From DATJLY01 sp035604615 (GTDB taxonomy: Bacteria; Pseudomonadota; Alphaproteobacteria; ATCC43930; CGMCC-115725), in assembly GCA_035604615.1 (NCBI GenBank), contig DATNID010000021.1, positions 1 to 64,000 of the forward strand: a DNA stretch of 64,000 bases. Reading direction: 5' to 3'. Below the pieces are notes generated by a model, which was not told where the DNA came from, searched no databases, and saw nothing but the letters and a program-made list of their open reading frames with translations. This document shows, in pieces, positions 1 to 8,103 of this stretch. Every line of letters starts with the position of its first letter. The first letter of the stretch is position 1. Made by a program: the position numbers and the translations under genes.

Positions 1-141
1 CTGCTGCGCACCGCCGCCGCGCGCACCATCGACGCCCTCTGGACGGCCGTCGGCCTCGCACTCCCAGCCTTCTCATCGCACGAATGCGCCAACTACCTTG
101 CCAACGCCGGCTATGTTCCATTCAACCGGAATCCGCTCTAG
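1..141 (+). CDS. IS630-family transposase, C-terminal end (5' end outside window)
   Basis: An open frame runs in from the left edge and ends at TAG 139-141, giving 46 residues. The stretch 'LWTAVGLALPAFSSHECANY' followed by 'LANAGYV' matches the end of IS630-type DDE transposases, where the HECANYF.AAGY motif lies near the C-terminus. Only the tail is visible, so integrity of the element cannot be judged. The stop codon interlocks with that of the convergent small gene on the minus strand through the shared tetramer CTAG (138-141). Confidence 0.75.
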   Translation: MLRTAAARTIDALWTAVGLALPAFSSHECANYLANAGYVPFNRNPL

Positions 142-356
142 TCGTGCTCCATCGCTTCGAGCACGACGTGAATCGTGGTCAGGACATAGACGGTCGCGAA
201 CCACAAAACGATCGCCGCGAACAGATGAAGGGTAGCCTTTGTCCGGCGCTTGCGCCGAATTCTCCGCTGGTAGACCGCCTTCAGGCTGACCGCTCGAGAT
301 CGACGTTTCGCCGGGCGATACGCACCGCCATAGGCCGCGTCTCGGGTCCGCATCAT
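138..356 (-). CDS. Small basic single-pass membrane protein at the end of the TonB operon
   Basis: The product is 72 residues: a strongly basic N-terminal half (many Arg/Lys up to about residue 45) followed by one hydrophobic segment, roughly residues 47-66, and a short acidic tail. The positive-inside rule predicts a cytoplasmic N-terminus. ATG at 356 is preferred over one at 380 because AAGGAGG lies 6 nt upstream, and the ATGATG start overlaps the TGA stop of the TPR gene, indicating translational coupling. I do not recognise the family; a role in the ExbBD/TPR assembly is inferred only from operon position. Confidence 0.6.
   Translation of the reverse strand: MMRTRDAAYGGAYRPAKRRSRAVSLKAVYQRRIRRKRRTKATLHLFAAIVLWFATVYVLTTIHVVLEAMEHD
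141..167. repeat. Perfect 9-bp inverted repeat after the transposase stop
   Basis: GTCGTGCTC (141-149) and GAGCACGAC (159-167) are exact reverse complements around a 9-nt loop. The hairpin begins at the last base of the transposase stop and lies inside the 3' coding end of the small membrane-protein gene on the minus strand. It may be part of the IS end or act as a weak terminator; there is no T-run, so the role is inference. Confidence 0.5.
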
Positions 357-1573
357 TCGACGCCTCCTTGGATGAGCCAAAGCTGGGCCAAGTCTTTGGT
401 CCCGTCGCCGCCGCTCGCCGCGCCTAGCAAGTCCTTCGCACTCGCTCGGCGACCGGCGCGGAGATAGGTGACGCCGAGGTGAAGCCGCGCGTCGTCGGGA
501 TTCTTGAGGCCGCCTTTCTTGATGCTGCTGGTCAGCGCCGCGATGGCATCGTCGTGCCGACCGTAGCTTGAGTATGCCTCGCCGAGCTTCTCCAGGGCGG
601 TTCCATTTCCTGACGCTTCGGCCTCCTTCGCCTGTGCGTCGAGCTGAGCCGCGTCGGCGTCCGACTGATGCTTGGCCATCTCGGCGAGGCGCTCTTGCCG
701 GTCCGCTGCCGGCCCCTTGCCGAGAATGCCGGCGGCGTTTCCCTCATCGAGGAAGGCCCTCGCGTCGCCAGGAAACCCGGCCTCGAGCGCGAGCTGCGCC
801 GCTTCTACGAATTGATCCGGCGTGTCGAACGCTCCCGCCGCGACTGCGAGCCGGTCGAGATCGAGCCGCAGGCGCGGCGCGAAACCCGGCTTACGCCCAA
901 CGGCCCGGACGAGATCGGCCCAGTATTCGTGCTTCGGGTGGCTCACGGCGAGGCGCTTCAGCGCGTCGATATAGCCATCGTCGTCCTTCGACTTGAATGC
1001 GCTGCCGGCGAGAGTTAGCAACAGGGTTTCGTCGGGCGGCTTGCCCGTCCGCTCGTCGTCGGCCAGCACATCGCGGATTGTCTTGGCCGCGTTCGTGAAA
1101 TCGTCGCTCAGGTAATAGGCCTGCGCCATGAGCCGGCGCGGCGCGGGATCGCTCCCGCCGTCCTTGTAATAGCGCTGTGCCGCTGCGACGGTCCGGGGAT
1201 AGTCCTTGAGCTGGTAGTCGAGCTGGACGATCGAGGCGAGGCGCTTTGACGCCTCGGGCGGCGGCAGGACGCGGGTCGCGAGCACCGCCTCGAGCGCCTT
1301 CATCGCGGCTTCGTCGTCGCCGCTGTCGATCGCGGCGACGGCGCGCGTCTCCTCGATGACATAGGTCTCGTAGGGCGACTTGTCCGGGACGGCGTCGGCC
1401 TCCTTGAGGCGGACGAGCGCTTCGGGATATTTCTTCTGGCGTAGGAGTTGCTGCGCCTGCTGCACCGGCTTGCCGACCTGCTCGCGCGCGGATTGCGGAG
1501 CGTCCGCAGCGTGGGCTCCTCCGGCGGCGAGACCAAGGAGCAACGCGAACATCGCTACATGTCGCGATCCCAT
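353..1573 (-). CDS. Exported TPR-repeat protein of the TonB/ExbBD operon
   Basis: 406 residues. An N-terminal signal peptide (hydrophobic 'AMFALLLGLAAGGAHA', cleavage after about residue 23) precedes helical TPR-like repeats across the rest of the chain, for example 'QAQQLLRQKKYPEALVRLKEA' near residue 40 and 'LGEAYSSYGRHDDAIAALTS' near residue 335. TPR proteins encoded after exbD are common in alphaproteobacterial TonB clusters and are thought to be periplasmic scaffolds. The start ATG 1573 is 2 nt below the stop of the preceding exbD, so the gene is coupled to it. The open frame extends upstream, but that part only shadows exbD. The precise role is unknown. Confidence 0.8.
   Translation of the reverse strand: MGSRHVAMFALLLGLAAGGAHAADAPQSAREQVGKPVQQAQQLLRQKKYPEALVRLKEADAVPDKSPYETYVIEETRAVAAIDSGDDEAAMKALEAVLATRVLPPPEASKRLASIVQLDYQLKDYPRTVAAAQRYYKDGGSDPAPRRLMAQAYYLSDDFTNAAKTIRDVLADDERTGKPPDETLLLTLAGSAFKSKDDDGYIDALKRLAVSHPKHEYWADLVRAVGRKPGFAPRLRLDLDRLAVAAGAFDTPDQFVEAAQLALEAGFPGDARAFLDEGNAAGILGKGPAADRQERLAEMAKHQSDADAAQLDAQAKEAEASGNGTALEKLGEAYSSYGRHDDAIAALTSSIKKGGLKNPDDARLHLGVTYLRAGRRASAKDLLGAASGGDGTKDLAQLWLIQGGVE
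363..369 (-). promoter_or_regulatory. Strong Shine-Dalgarno deciding the start of the small membrane protein
   Basis: On the minus strand AAGGAGG lies 6 nt before the ATG at 356, inside the last codons of the upstream TPR gene. It fixes the start and supports real translation of this short gene. Confidence 0.6.
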
Positions 1574-1575
1574 GT

Positions 1576-1998
1576 TCACTCCATGAAGCGTTCGGCGCCG
1601 ACGATGCCGACCTTGACGACGCCAAGACGTTGCGCCTCGGCCAGGACCATCGCGACCGCGCCGTATTTGACGAGCCTGTTCGGCGCGATGTGCAGTTCCG
1701 GCTGCGGCGCCTTCGCGGCCGCGCCGCGCAGATAGGTCTCGAGCGTTCCACGATCGGGTACGGTCACGCCGTTCCAAATAAGCGTGCCGTCGAAGTCGAT
1801 CTCGAGGTTCACCACTTCGGGCTCGACGAGCGCCGGCGGCGGCGTGTCGCGCGGCATGTCGAGCTTCACGGCGTGCGTCTGGATCGGGATGGTGATGATC
1901 AGCATGATGAGGAGCACCAGCATCACGTCGATGAGAGGCGTGGTGTTGATGTCGACCATCACATCGTCTTCGTTCAGCCGCCGGAGTTCGACCGCCAT
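1576..1998 (-). CDS. exbD: ExbD/TolR-family proton-channel protein (second copy)
   Basis: 140 residues. The N-terminal cytoplasmic stub is followed by one membrane helix containing the family signature 'INTTPLIDVMLVLLIMLIIT'; the Asp in it is the proton-carrying residue of ExbD/TolR. The C-terminal domain is periplasmic and ends in the typical 'AQRLGVVKVGIVGAER'. The start ATG 1998 shares one base with the TGA of the upstream exbD (TGATG), so a longer in-frame start is rejected. With ExbB and TonB it would form the inner-membrane motor that energises outer-membrane receptors. Two consecutive exbD genes suggest a heteromeric ExbD pair. Confidence 0.9.
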   Translation of the reverse strand: MAVELRRLNEDDVMVDINTTPLIDVMLVLLIMLIITIPIQTHAVKLDMPRDTPPPALVEPEVVNLEIDFDGTLIWNGVTVPDRGTLETYLRGAAAKAPQPELHIAPNRLVKYGAVAMVLAEAQRLGVVKVGIVGAERFME

Positions 1999-2450
1999 CA
2001 CCGGCCTCCGTCCGGCGCGGTGCCGCGGTCCGGCTCGACGATGAAGGCGAGTTTGGCGATCCCGGCGCGCTGGCAATCGACGACGATGTGCCCGACGAAC
2101 TCATAGCGCGCGTCCTTGTCGGCGCGGATATGCACCTCGGGTTGGGGATTGTCGGTGGCGCGCGCCTTCAGCCTTTGCAGCAGCGCGGCCTCGTCCACGA
2201 GACGCGCGTCGTTCCAATAGAGTGTGCCGTCCTTGTCGACCGCGACGGTGATGTTGTCGGGGCGCGTCTTGGTCGGCTGGTTGACCTCGTGCGGTAGCGC
2301 TACCGGCACGGTGTGCGCCACCACCGGAACGGTGATGAGGAAGATGATCAACAGCACCAGCATGATGTCGACTAGCGGCGTGGTGTTGATGGCGGCGACG
2401 AGCGCATCCTCGTCGCCGTCGTCGCCGGAGGGGCCGAGCGCGATCGCCAT
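1998..2450 (-). CDS. exbD: ExbD/TolR-family proton-channel protein (first copy)
   Basis: 150 residues. A slightly longer acidic N-terminus (GDDGDED) is followed by the membrane signature 'INTTPLVDIMLVLLIIFLIT' with the conserved Asp, then a periplasmic domain ending 'CQRAGIAKLAFIVEPDRG'. It lies 3 nt after exbB and overlaps the second exbD. It differs clearly from the second copy outside the membrane segment, so the pair is an old duplication rather than a recent repeat. Confidence 0.9.
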   Translation of the reverse strand: MAIALGPSGDDGDEDALVAAINTTPLVDIMLVLLIIFLITVPVVAHTVPVALPHEVNQPTKTRPDNITVAVDKDGTLYWNDARLVDEAALLQRLKARATDNPQPEVHIRADKDARYEFVGHIVVDCQRAGIAKLAFIVEPDRGTAPDGGR

Positions 2451-2453
2451 GGC

Positions 2454-3284
2454 TCAAGCCCTCCGCGCCGCGCCGGTGAACAGGGCGAGCAGGTCTGCCG
2501 CGAAGTTGCGCACGCGTTCGAGCAGGACCTTGTTGCGGCGGATCAGCCAGTTGTAGCCCAGCACCGCCGGCACGGCGACGGCGAGCCCCATCGCGGTCAT
2601 GATCAGCGCCTCGCCGACCGGTCCCGCCACTTTGTCGATGCTCGCCTGTCCGGCGATGCCGATCGCGGTCAGCGCGTGGTAGATGCCCCACACCGTGCCG
2701 AAAAGCCCAACGAAGGGCGCGGTCGAGCCGACCGTCGCGAGGAAGGCGAGGCCACGCTGCAGGCGGTTGGCGACCGAATCGGCCGAGCGTTGTAGCGCCA
2801 GGGTGATCCACGACGGCGCGTCGATCTGCGCGGCGAGCAGCCCCTCGCGATGGTCCGTGGCGCGCACACCGTCCTCGACCATCATGCGGAAGGCGCTGCG
2901 GCGCCCGAGCTTGCCGGCGCCCTCGCCGATGCTCGGTGCGCGCCAGAAGTTGCGCTCGGCGCTCGATGCCTGACGCGCGATCAGCGTCTGCTCGACCAGC
3001 TTGGTGATGATGACGTACCAGCTCCCCATCGACATGATGAGCAGCGCAATCAGCGTGCCGCGCGCGACGAAGTCGCCACCGTTCCATAAGGCGGAAAGCC
3101 CGTAAGGATTCTCGACGATCTCGGTCGTCGGTGACGCCGCCGGGGGCGATGGCGCTGGTGCCGCCGGCGCCGCCGGCGCGGGCGGTACGGCCTCGCTCTG
3201 TTGCGACGCGGTCTGAGCGATTGCTGACGGCGCAGCGCAGCAAAGGGATGCGGCAAACGCGAGGCTTACGATGAACCGTGTCAT
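2454..3284 (-). CDS. exbB: ExbB/TolQ/MotA-family proton-channel protein
   Basis: 276 residues. A signal-like N-terminus (to about residue 24, 'PSAIAQ') is followed by an Ala/Pro linker (about residues 30-52) and then the MotA/TolQ/ExbB core with three membrane segments, including 'LATVGSTAPFVGLFGTVWGI' and 'ALIMTAMGLAVAVPAVLGYN', which hold the conserved Thr/Gly positions. ATG 3284 is chosen because GGGAGAG lies just upstream; a longer start at 3296 lacks this. ExbB forms a pentamer around ExbD and converts proton flow into force on TonB. It lies between tonB and two exbD genes. Confidence 0.93.
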   Translation of the reverse strand: MTRFIVSLAFAASLCCAAPSAIAQTASQQSEAVPPAPAAPAAPAPSPPAASPTTEIVENPYGLSALWNGGDFVARGTLIALLIMSMGSWYVIITKLVEQTLIARQASSAERNFWRAPSIGEGAGKLGRRSAFRMMVEDGVRATDHREGLLAAQIDAPSWITLALQRSADSVANRLQRGLAFLATVGSTAPFVGLFGTVWGIYHALTAIGIAGQASIDKVAGPVGEALIMTAMGLAVAVPAVLGYNWLIRRNKVLLERVRNFAADLLALFTGAARRA

Positions 3285-3307
3285 AGACTCTCCCATGATG
3301 ATGACGC

Positions 3308-3931
3308 TCACCGCAGCTTCCAGGTGAATTTGAACGTGTACCGCATCGGCTGCGGCCGGCCGTCTACGGTGCCGGGCGTGAAGCGGTAGTTCGCCTTCAC
3401 GCCGTTGAGCGCCGCCTCGTCGAGCCGGGGAAAGCCGCACGACTGGACCAACTTCGCGTCGGCCGCCCGCCCGTTCTCGTCGACCAACACATCGAGGATG
3501 ACGGTGCCTTGTTCGCCGAGCCGGCGCGACACCGGCGGATATTCCGGCTCGCGGCTCGCGACCGGGTTGATGCGCGGCAGCACGCTTACCGCCTGATGCG
3601 GCGGCGGCGCGGGCTCGGGCGGCCGCACGGGTGTGACATTGGTGATCGCCATGCTTTGCGCCGGCGCGGGCGGTGGAACCTCGATATGGACCTCGGGCGG
3701 CGGCACGAAAGGCGGGGGCGGCGGCTGGAACGTCGGGGGGGGCGGCGGCGGCTCGATCCGCTCTTTCTGCGTCTCCTCGATGATCTTGGCCTCGATCGGC
3801 ACCGGGCCCACCTCAACCGCGCGACGAGCGAGCCCGGTGACGAGCGCATAGACGAGCGCGACATGCAGCAGCGCGACGAGCCCCATGCCGGCGAAACGGC
3901 CGTACGAGGGTTGCTGTGCCGCATATGGCAT
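3308..3931 (-). CDS. tonB: TonB energy transducer
   Basis: 207 residues. One N-terminal membrane anchor (about residues 14-34) is followed by a proline-rich periplasmic spacer (residues about 57-110, runs of PPPPP) and the C-terminal TonB domain beginning 'PVASREPEYPPVSRRLGEQG' with the late motif 'PVDGRPQPMRYTFKF'-like ending. TonB contacts the TonB box of outer-membrane receptors. The ATG directly follows the TGA of the receptor gene (TGAATG), with AAGGA upstream in the receptor's last codons, so the two are translated together and probably work together. Confidence 0.93.
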   Translation of the reverse strand: MPYAAQQPSYGRFAGMGLVALLHVALVYALVTGLARRAVEVGPVPIEAKIIEETQKERIEPPPPPPTFQPPPPPFVPPPEVHIEVPPPAPAQSMAITNVTPVRPPEPAPPPHQAVSVLPRINPVASREPEYPPVSRRLGEQGTVILDVLVDENGRAADAKLVQSCGFPRLDEAALNGVKANYRFTPGTVDGRPQPMRYTFKFTWKLR

Positions 3932-6481
3932 TCAGAATTCCTTCTTGACGCTGGCGAAGAACGACCGCCGCGGCCCGTATTGCGACGCGAACACGCCGAC
4001 GCCGCCGGAGCTGCGGATGAGATAGACCTCATCGAGAGCGTTGATGATGTCGAAGCGCACATCGAGCGGTCCGCCGAACGGCACGTCGAACTTGTGCGAC
4101 ACGCCGAGATTGACCTGCTCGTAGGACGGGACGGTCGCCTCGTTGAAGCAGTTTCCGGGATTCGCCGTGCGTAGGCCGCTGCCGGCGATGACATCCACGC
4201 TGTATCTGATGCCGAGCCAGGTGTAGGCCACGCCCGAGGTCGCGGTCATGCGCTGGCTGTGATCGGTATTGACGAGATGTGAGGCGGCGTATTGCAGGTC
4301 CGTTTGCGGACATCCGTTATTGGGCAGGACGGCGTTGAAGTTGAACTGCGCTGACGTGATGCCCTCGGCCTTCTGCTCGGCGATGGCGAGATTTCCGTAA
4401 TAGGAGAAGGGGCCGTTGTCGTAGGAGGTCGACAGCTCGACGCCGCGGTTGAAGCCGACATGGTAGTTGAACGGCGTCAGGATCACCGGCGCGCCGAACT
4501 GGCCTTCGTCGAGCAGGTTGCGCGACCATTTGTAATAGGCGTCGATACCCACCTTGAGGCCGGGAAGAATCTCCTGCTCGACCCCGGCGTCGAGATAATG
4601 CGCGCGCTCGGCCTTCACCGGCGAATTGACGCAGGTGTTTGGGACGCAGCTCGCGCTCGTGGCGACGAACTTGGTGAGGGAGCCGGCCGACACCAGCTCG
4701 AAAGGCGGCGGCGTGAAATAGCGCGCGTAGCCCGCGTGCACGGTCGTGCTGTCGGTCGCCTTCCACACCGCGTTGAGGCGCGGGCTGATCTGGTTCTCCA
4801 TGGTGTATTCGTTCACCACGTCGAACCGGCCGCCGAAATTGACGGTCAGCGACGGCAGGACCCGATACTCGTCCTGGAGATAGGCCGAGTAGAGCCATCC
4901 GGTCTTGGCGTGATTGTCCTCGACGGTGATCGGCGTCGGACCGAACGTGTTGACGCCGGTGGCGGGGCAGCCGGCCGCGACGCTGTCCGGGCCCGGTCCG
5001 ACGCAATCGGTGATCGGAAGCACGGCCGAGAGCGTGTCAGCGCTGGCGCGCTCGCCTTGCAGGTAGATGCCGCCGCGCAGCGTGTGATCGGCGCGCAGCT
5101 TGTAGCTGCCGTCGGCCTGGATGCCGCTGGCGACGCTGGTCCGGACCGCGGTCTGGGCGATGCCATTGAAGATCAGATCGCCGATGCCGTCGGGATGGAA
5201 GCTCAATCTTCCATAGCGGGTGAAGCCCGATACCTGGGCGTCGAAATCCTCCTCCGAGCGCAGGTAGGACAGAATCCCGTAGGTATTGCCCTCGACCTGG
5301 TGCTCGTTGAGGAAGCCCGAATCGAAGTTTGTCGCGCCCTTGATCGTGCCGTCCAGCGGACTCGCCGGCGCGCAGCCGACATTGACGCAGGTCCCGCCCA
5401 TGGTCGGGCCGGTCGGGCCGAACGCCACGCCCTGCCCGGGATTATTGGGGATCTGGAACTGGCCCTGGAAGGTGCCGCCGATGAAGGTGACCTTGCTCGC
5501 CGAGTCGACGATCTTGTCGAGATAGATGAAGGCGTGCGTCTGGAGCGTGTCGTCGTGAATGGCGTTGTAGGACGGCGTCGGCGATTCGATGCCATGGCTC
5601 GACGACAGGTAATCGCCCGCGACGAAATAGTTATAGCCGCCGGCCGAGCCGCCATATTCGAAGCTCGGTTGTACCGTGTCGTAGCTGCCGCCGTAGAACC
5701 CGACTGAGCCGCCCGGCTGGAACAGGCCGCTCTTGGTCTGGATGTCGGCGATGCCGGCGGTCCGGAGCCCGTACTCGGCCGGGAGCGTACCGGTGATGAG
5801 GGTGATCGAATTGGCGAAGCGCGGCGACAATCCTTGGCCGAAATAGCTGATGCCCTCGGGCAAGATGACGCCGTTGATGCGATACTGGACGTTCAGATGC
5901 TCGTTGCGGATGTGGAGCCCGTTGTTGCTGAGACTGTCATAGTTGACACCGGGGGCGTGCAGCAGCACCTCGCTCAGCGGCACGTTCGCGCCGCCGGTCA
6001 TGTTCGCGATCGCGTCGCTCGAGAAGCTGTAGGTCGATGCGCCGACCTGCGGCTCGATGCCGATCTGCGCCGCCGTGAGGCGCTGGGCGATGACAGTAAT
6101 CTCATCGGCCGGCTGCTGTGCCTGCGCCAGGAGCGTCACGTCGGCACTGGCGCCGGCGTCGCCTGGCACCGTCACGCTGGCGTTGCCGCTGCCGACGCCC
6201 GATTTGTCGCCGACGAGCCGGTAGCTGCCCGGCGCCACGCCCTTGAAGCTGAAGCTGCCGTCAGCGCCGGTGGTGGCGCGCGCGACGACGCTGCCGTCGG
6301 AAGCCTCGAGCTTCAGCGCGACGCCGGCGAGCGAATGTTGCTGAGCATCGCGCGCGACGCCCTCGATCGTGCCGGCGGGCGGCGCGGCATGGACCGGTTG
6401 CGCGAACGCGATCGTACAGAGCAGAACGATGGCGAGGCGCGCGCCTGCGCGCCTTGCGCCCCTGTAACGATGCCATGCCAT
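3932..6481 (-). CDS. TonB-dependent outer-membrane receptor with N-terminal carboxypeptidase-regulatory-like domain
   Basis: 849 residues. A signal peptide ends near 'QPVHA' (about residue 33). An Ig-like carboxypeptidase-regulatory domain follows (about residues 36-115, 'GTIEGVARDAQQHSLAGVAL'). The plug domain covers about residues 125-260 ('LSEVLLHAPGVNYDSLSNNG') and a 22-strand barrel runs to the terminal Phe ('SVKKEF'), the usual barrel-insertion signal. It starts the operon that includes tonB-exbB-exbD-exbD. The substrate is not evident; nearby DUF2946 and dmeF suggest a metal link. I see no riboswitch or clear Fur box in the 76 bp upstream. Confidence 0.92.
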   Translation of the reverse strand: MAWHRYRGARRAGARLAIVLLCTIAFAQPVHAAPPAGTIEGVARDAQQHSLAGVALKLEASDGSVVARATTGADGSFSFKGVAPGSYRLVGDKSGVGSGNASVTVPGDAGASADVTLLAQAQQPADEITVIAQRLTAAQIGIEPQVGASTYSFSSDAIANMTGGANVPLSEVLLHAPGVNYDSLSNNGLHIRNEHLNVQYRINGVILPEGISYFGQGLSPRFANSITLITGTLPAEYGLRTAGIADIQTKSGLFQPGGSVGFYGGSYDTVQPSFEYGGSAGGYNYFVAGDYLSSSHGIESPTPSYNAIHDDTLQTHAFIYLDKIVDSASKVTFIGGTFQGQFQIPNNPGQGVAFGPTGPTMGGTCVNVGCAPASPLDGTIKGATNFDSGFLNEHQVEGNTYGILSYLRSEEDFDAQVSGFTRYGRLSFHPDGIGDLIFNGIAQTAVRTSVASGIQADGSYKLRADHTLRGGIYLQGERASADTLSAVLPITDCVGPGPDSVAAGCPATGVNTFGPTPITVEDNHAKTGWLYSAYLQDEYRVLPSLTVNFGGRFDVVNEYTMENQISPRLNAVWKATDSTTVHAGYARYFTPPPFELVSAGSLTKFVATSASCVPNTCVNSPVKAERAHYLDAGVEQEILPGLKVGIDAYYKWSRNLLDEGQFGAPVILTPFNYHVGFNRGVELSTSYDNGPFSYYGNLAIAEQKAEGITSAQFNFNAVLPNNGCPQTDLQYAASHLVNTDHSQRMTATSGVAYTWLGIRYSVDVIAGSGLRTANPGNCFNEATVPSYEQVNLGVSHKFDVPFGGPLDVRFDIINALDEVYLIRSSGGVGVFASQYGPRRSFFASVKKEF

Positions 6482-6557
6482 GATACCTTCCCCTGCGAAA
6501 GATCAACGAAGCCGCCGCGCGCGCTACGCGCGACGGCCCCAAGCGATTCGGTTGATC

Positions 6558-6944
6558 TCAGGCTGAGGGAGGTGCTCGAGTCTGGAAAAGGAGGTGCGGC
6601 GCCGCGGCGATCAGGAGCGCCGCGGGAGAGGCGACCGCGGCGTGCGCGGTCGAGATCGTCGGGCCGACGATAATGGGTTCGGGCAGGACCAGAGATGCGG
6701 CCATCGCCATGTTGGCGCAGATGGCGCAGGCCTGCGCCGCCGCGCCGGTTTCCTTCTGTCCCGCGGGCGAGGGATCAGACTGCAACGCAACGATCTGCTC
6801 GCCGCCGCTTCCTTGGGTGACGGGATGGCCGAGCCGGTAGATATCGGTGGGATGGATATGCCCGAGCGACAGGACGAGTTGGAGGAAGACGGCGAAGAGA
6901 GCGAGCCGTCCGCCTGTTCGTCTAAGAGATCGGCGCTGCAACAT
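6558..6944 (-). CDS. DUF2946-family small membrane or exported protein
   Basis: 128 residues. A hydrophobic N-terminal segment (about residues 12-30) ends in 'GHIHP', a central region has a conserved 'CAICANMAMAASLVLPEP', and a second hydrophobic stretch lies near residues 100-118. This His motif plus Cys pair and length fit the DUF2946 family, often found beside metal or copper genes and TonB receptors; function is not established. ATG 6944 is preferred because AGGA lies 7 nt upstream. It sits 76 bp before the receptor on the same strand and is divergent from dmeF. Confidence 0.72.
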   Translation of the reverse strand: MLQRRSLRRTGGRLALFAVFLQLVLSLGHIHPTDIYRLGHPVTQGSGGEQIVALQSDPSPAGQKETGAAAQACAICANMAMAASLVLPEPIIVGPTISTAHAAVASPAALLIAAAPHLLFQTRAPPSA

Positions 6945-7043
6945 GCACCGTTCCTGCCGCATCGCGCCCGCATCCGGGGTATGCCAAGCGGGGCGAGGAC
7001 GGTCCTCTAACACGGCCCTGGCGGCCGGTCCAGACTCACGATT

Positions 7044-7049
7044 TATAAT
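7044..7049 (+). promoter_or_regulatory. Candidate -10 element upstream of dmeF
   Basis: A perfect TATAAT lies 22 bp before the dmeF start in otherwise G+C-rich sequence between divergent genes. No convincing -35 hexamer is found 17 bp upstream (GCGGCC), so an activator or non-canonical -35 would be needed. Confidence 0.3.
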
Positions 7050-7071
7050 CGGACCAGCCAAAGGAGGACCC

Positions 7072-8004
7072 ATGCATACGCACTCCCTCGAGCAATGGCA
7101 GCACGGGCACGATTTTCTCGGCGGCCTCCACGCCCATAACGAGCGCAGGACATGGACCGTGATCGGCCTCACCGCGCTCATGATGGTCGGCGAGATTGCC
7201 TGCGGCATCGCCTTTGGTTCGATGGCGCTGCTCGCCGACGGCCTGCACATGTCGACGCATGTCGGCGCGCTCCTGATCTCGGCCGTCGCCTATCTCTTCG
7301 CACGGCGACACGCGCGCAGTCCGCGCTTCGTGTTCGGCACCGGCAAGTTCGGCGATCTCGCGGGGTTCTCGAGCGCCATCGTTCTGGCCATGGTCGCGCT
7401 CCTTATGGCATACGAGGCGGTGACGCGCCTGATCGAACCGGTTCCGATCGCGTTCCGAGAGGCGATCCCCGTCGCCTGTCTTGGCCTCCTTGTCAATCTG
7501 GCGAGCGCCCTGCTGCTGCGCGACGACGACCATGAGCATGACGATGGCGCCCCGGCCGATCCGCACGAGCCCGCATCGATGCACCGCGACCACAATATCC
7601 GGGCGGCCTATATCCACGTCCTGGCCGATGCCGCGACCTCGGTCATGGCGATTTTCGGACTTACAGCGGGCTGGCTGCTGGGATGGGTGTGGATGGACGC
7701 CGTGATGGGTATCGTTGGCGCCATGGTCATCGCCAGCTGGTCGTACGGGCTGCTTCGCTCGTCGGGGGCGGTCCTGCTCGATGCCGTGCCGGCGCCGGAC
7801 ATGGCGGCGCAGGTCCGGCGTCTGCTCGAAATCGACGGCGACCGGATCGCGGACCTGCATCTTTGGCGGCTGGGGCCGGGGCATTTCGGCGCCATCGTCT
7901 CGCTTGTCACCCATGCGCCCAAGGCCCCCGCCTACTACAAGGGCTGTCTCGCCAGTGTGCGCGGGCTCGCCCACGTCACGGTCGAGGTCGAGGCTTGTGC
8001 GTGA
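7072..8004 (+). CDS. dmeF: CDF-family Co(II)/Ni(II) efflux transporter, DmeF type
   Basis: 310 residues. The N-terminal His-rich stretch ('MHTHSLEQWQHGHDF', 'LHAHNERRT') leads into a six-helix cation diffusion facilitator with the DmeF-specific signature 'LLADGLHMSTHVGAL' and 'HVLADAATSVMAI' carrying metal-site His/Asp residues, and an internal His-rich loop 'DDDHEHDDG' near residue 150. A cytoplasmic C-terminal domain follows. The family exports Co2+ and Ni2+ in exchange for protons. ATG 7072 is preceded by AAAGGAGGA, fixing the start; in-frame codons upstream shadow the divergent gene. No dmeR-type regulator gene is adjacent. Confidence 0.88.
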   Translation: MHTHSLEQWQHGHDFLGGLHAHNERRTWTVIGLTALMMVGEIACGIAFGSMALLADGLHMSTHVGALLISAVAYLFARRHARSPRFVFGTGKFGDLAGFSSAIVLAMVALLMAYEAVTRLIEPVPIAFREAIPVACLGLLVNLASALLLRDDDHEHDDGAPADPHEPASMHRDHNIRAAYIHVLADAATSVMAIFGLTAGWLLGWVWMDAVMGIVGAMVIASWSYGLLRSSGAVLLDAVPAPDMAAQVRRLLEIDGDRIADLHLWRLGPGHFGAIVSLVTHAPKAPAYYKGCLASVRGLAHVTVEVEACA

Positions 8005-8053
8005 TGCAAACCGGTGGTTCGTCCGGTAGTGGGATGGTCCGGCCGCGCTCCTG

Positions 8054-8081
8054 CCCCGCCAGCGACTAAGCTGGCCAGGGG
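8054..8081 (+). repeat. Hairpin in the IS110 left-end non-coding region
   Basis: CCCCGCCAG (8054-8062), an 8-nt loop, then CTGGC-CA-GGGG (8071-8081) fold as a stem with a two-base bulge. It lies just upstream of the truncated IS110 transposase. In the IS110 group the 5' non-coding end encodes a structured guide (bridge) RNA; this hairpin could be a remnant of one, which is inference. Confidence 0.4.
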
Positions 8082-8103
8082 CGCCAAAGACAAGGAGCAC
8101 GCC

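Noticed and set aside
6482..6557. Cobalamin or other riboswitch before the TonB receptor
   Set aside because: The 76-bp gap is too short and lacks the conserved B12-box sequence.
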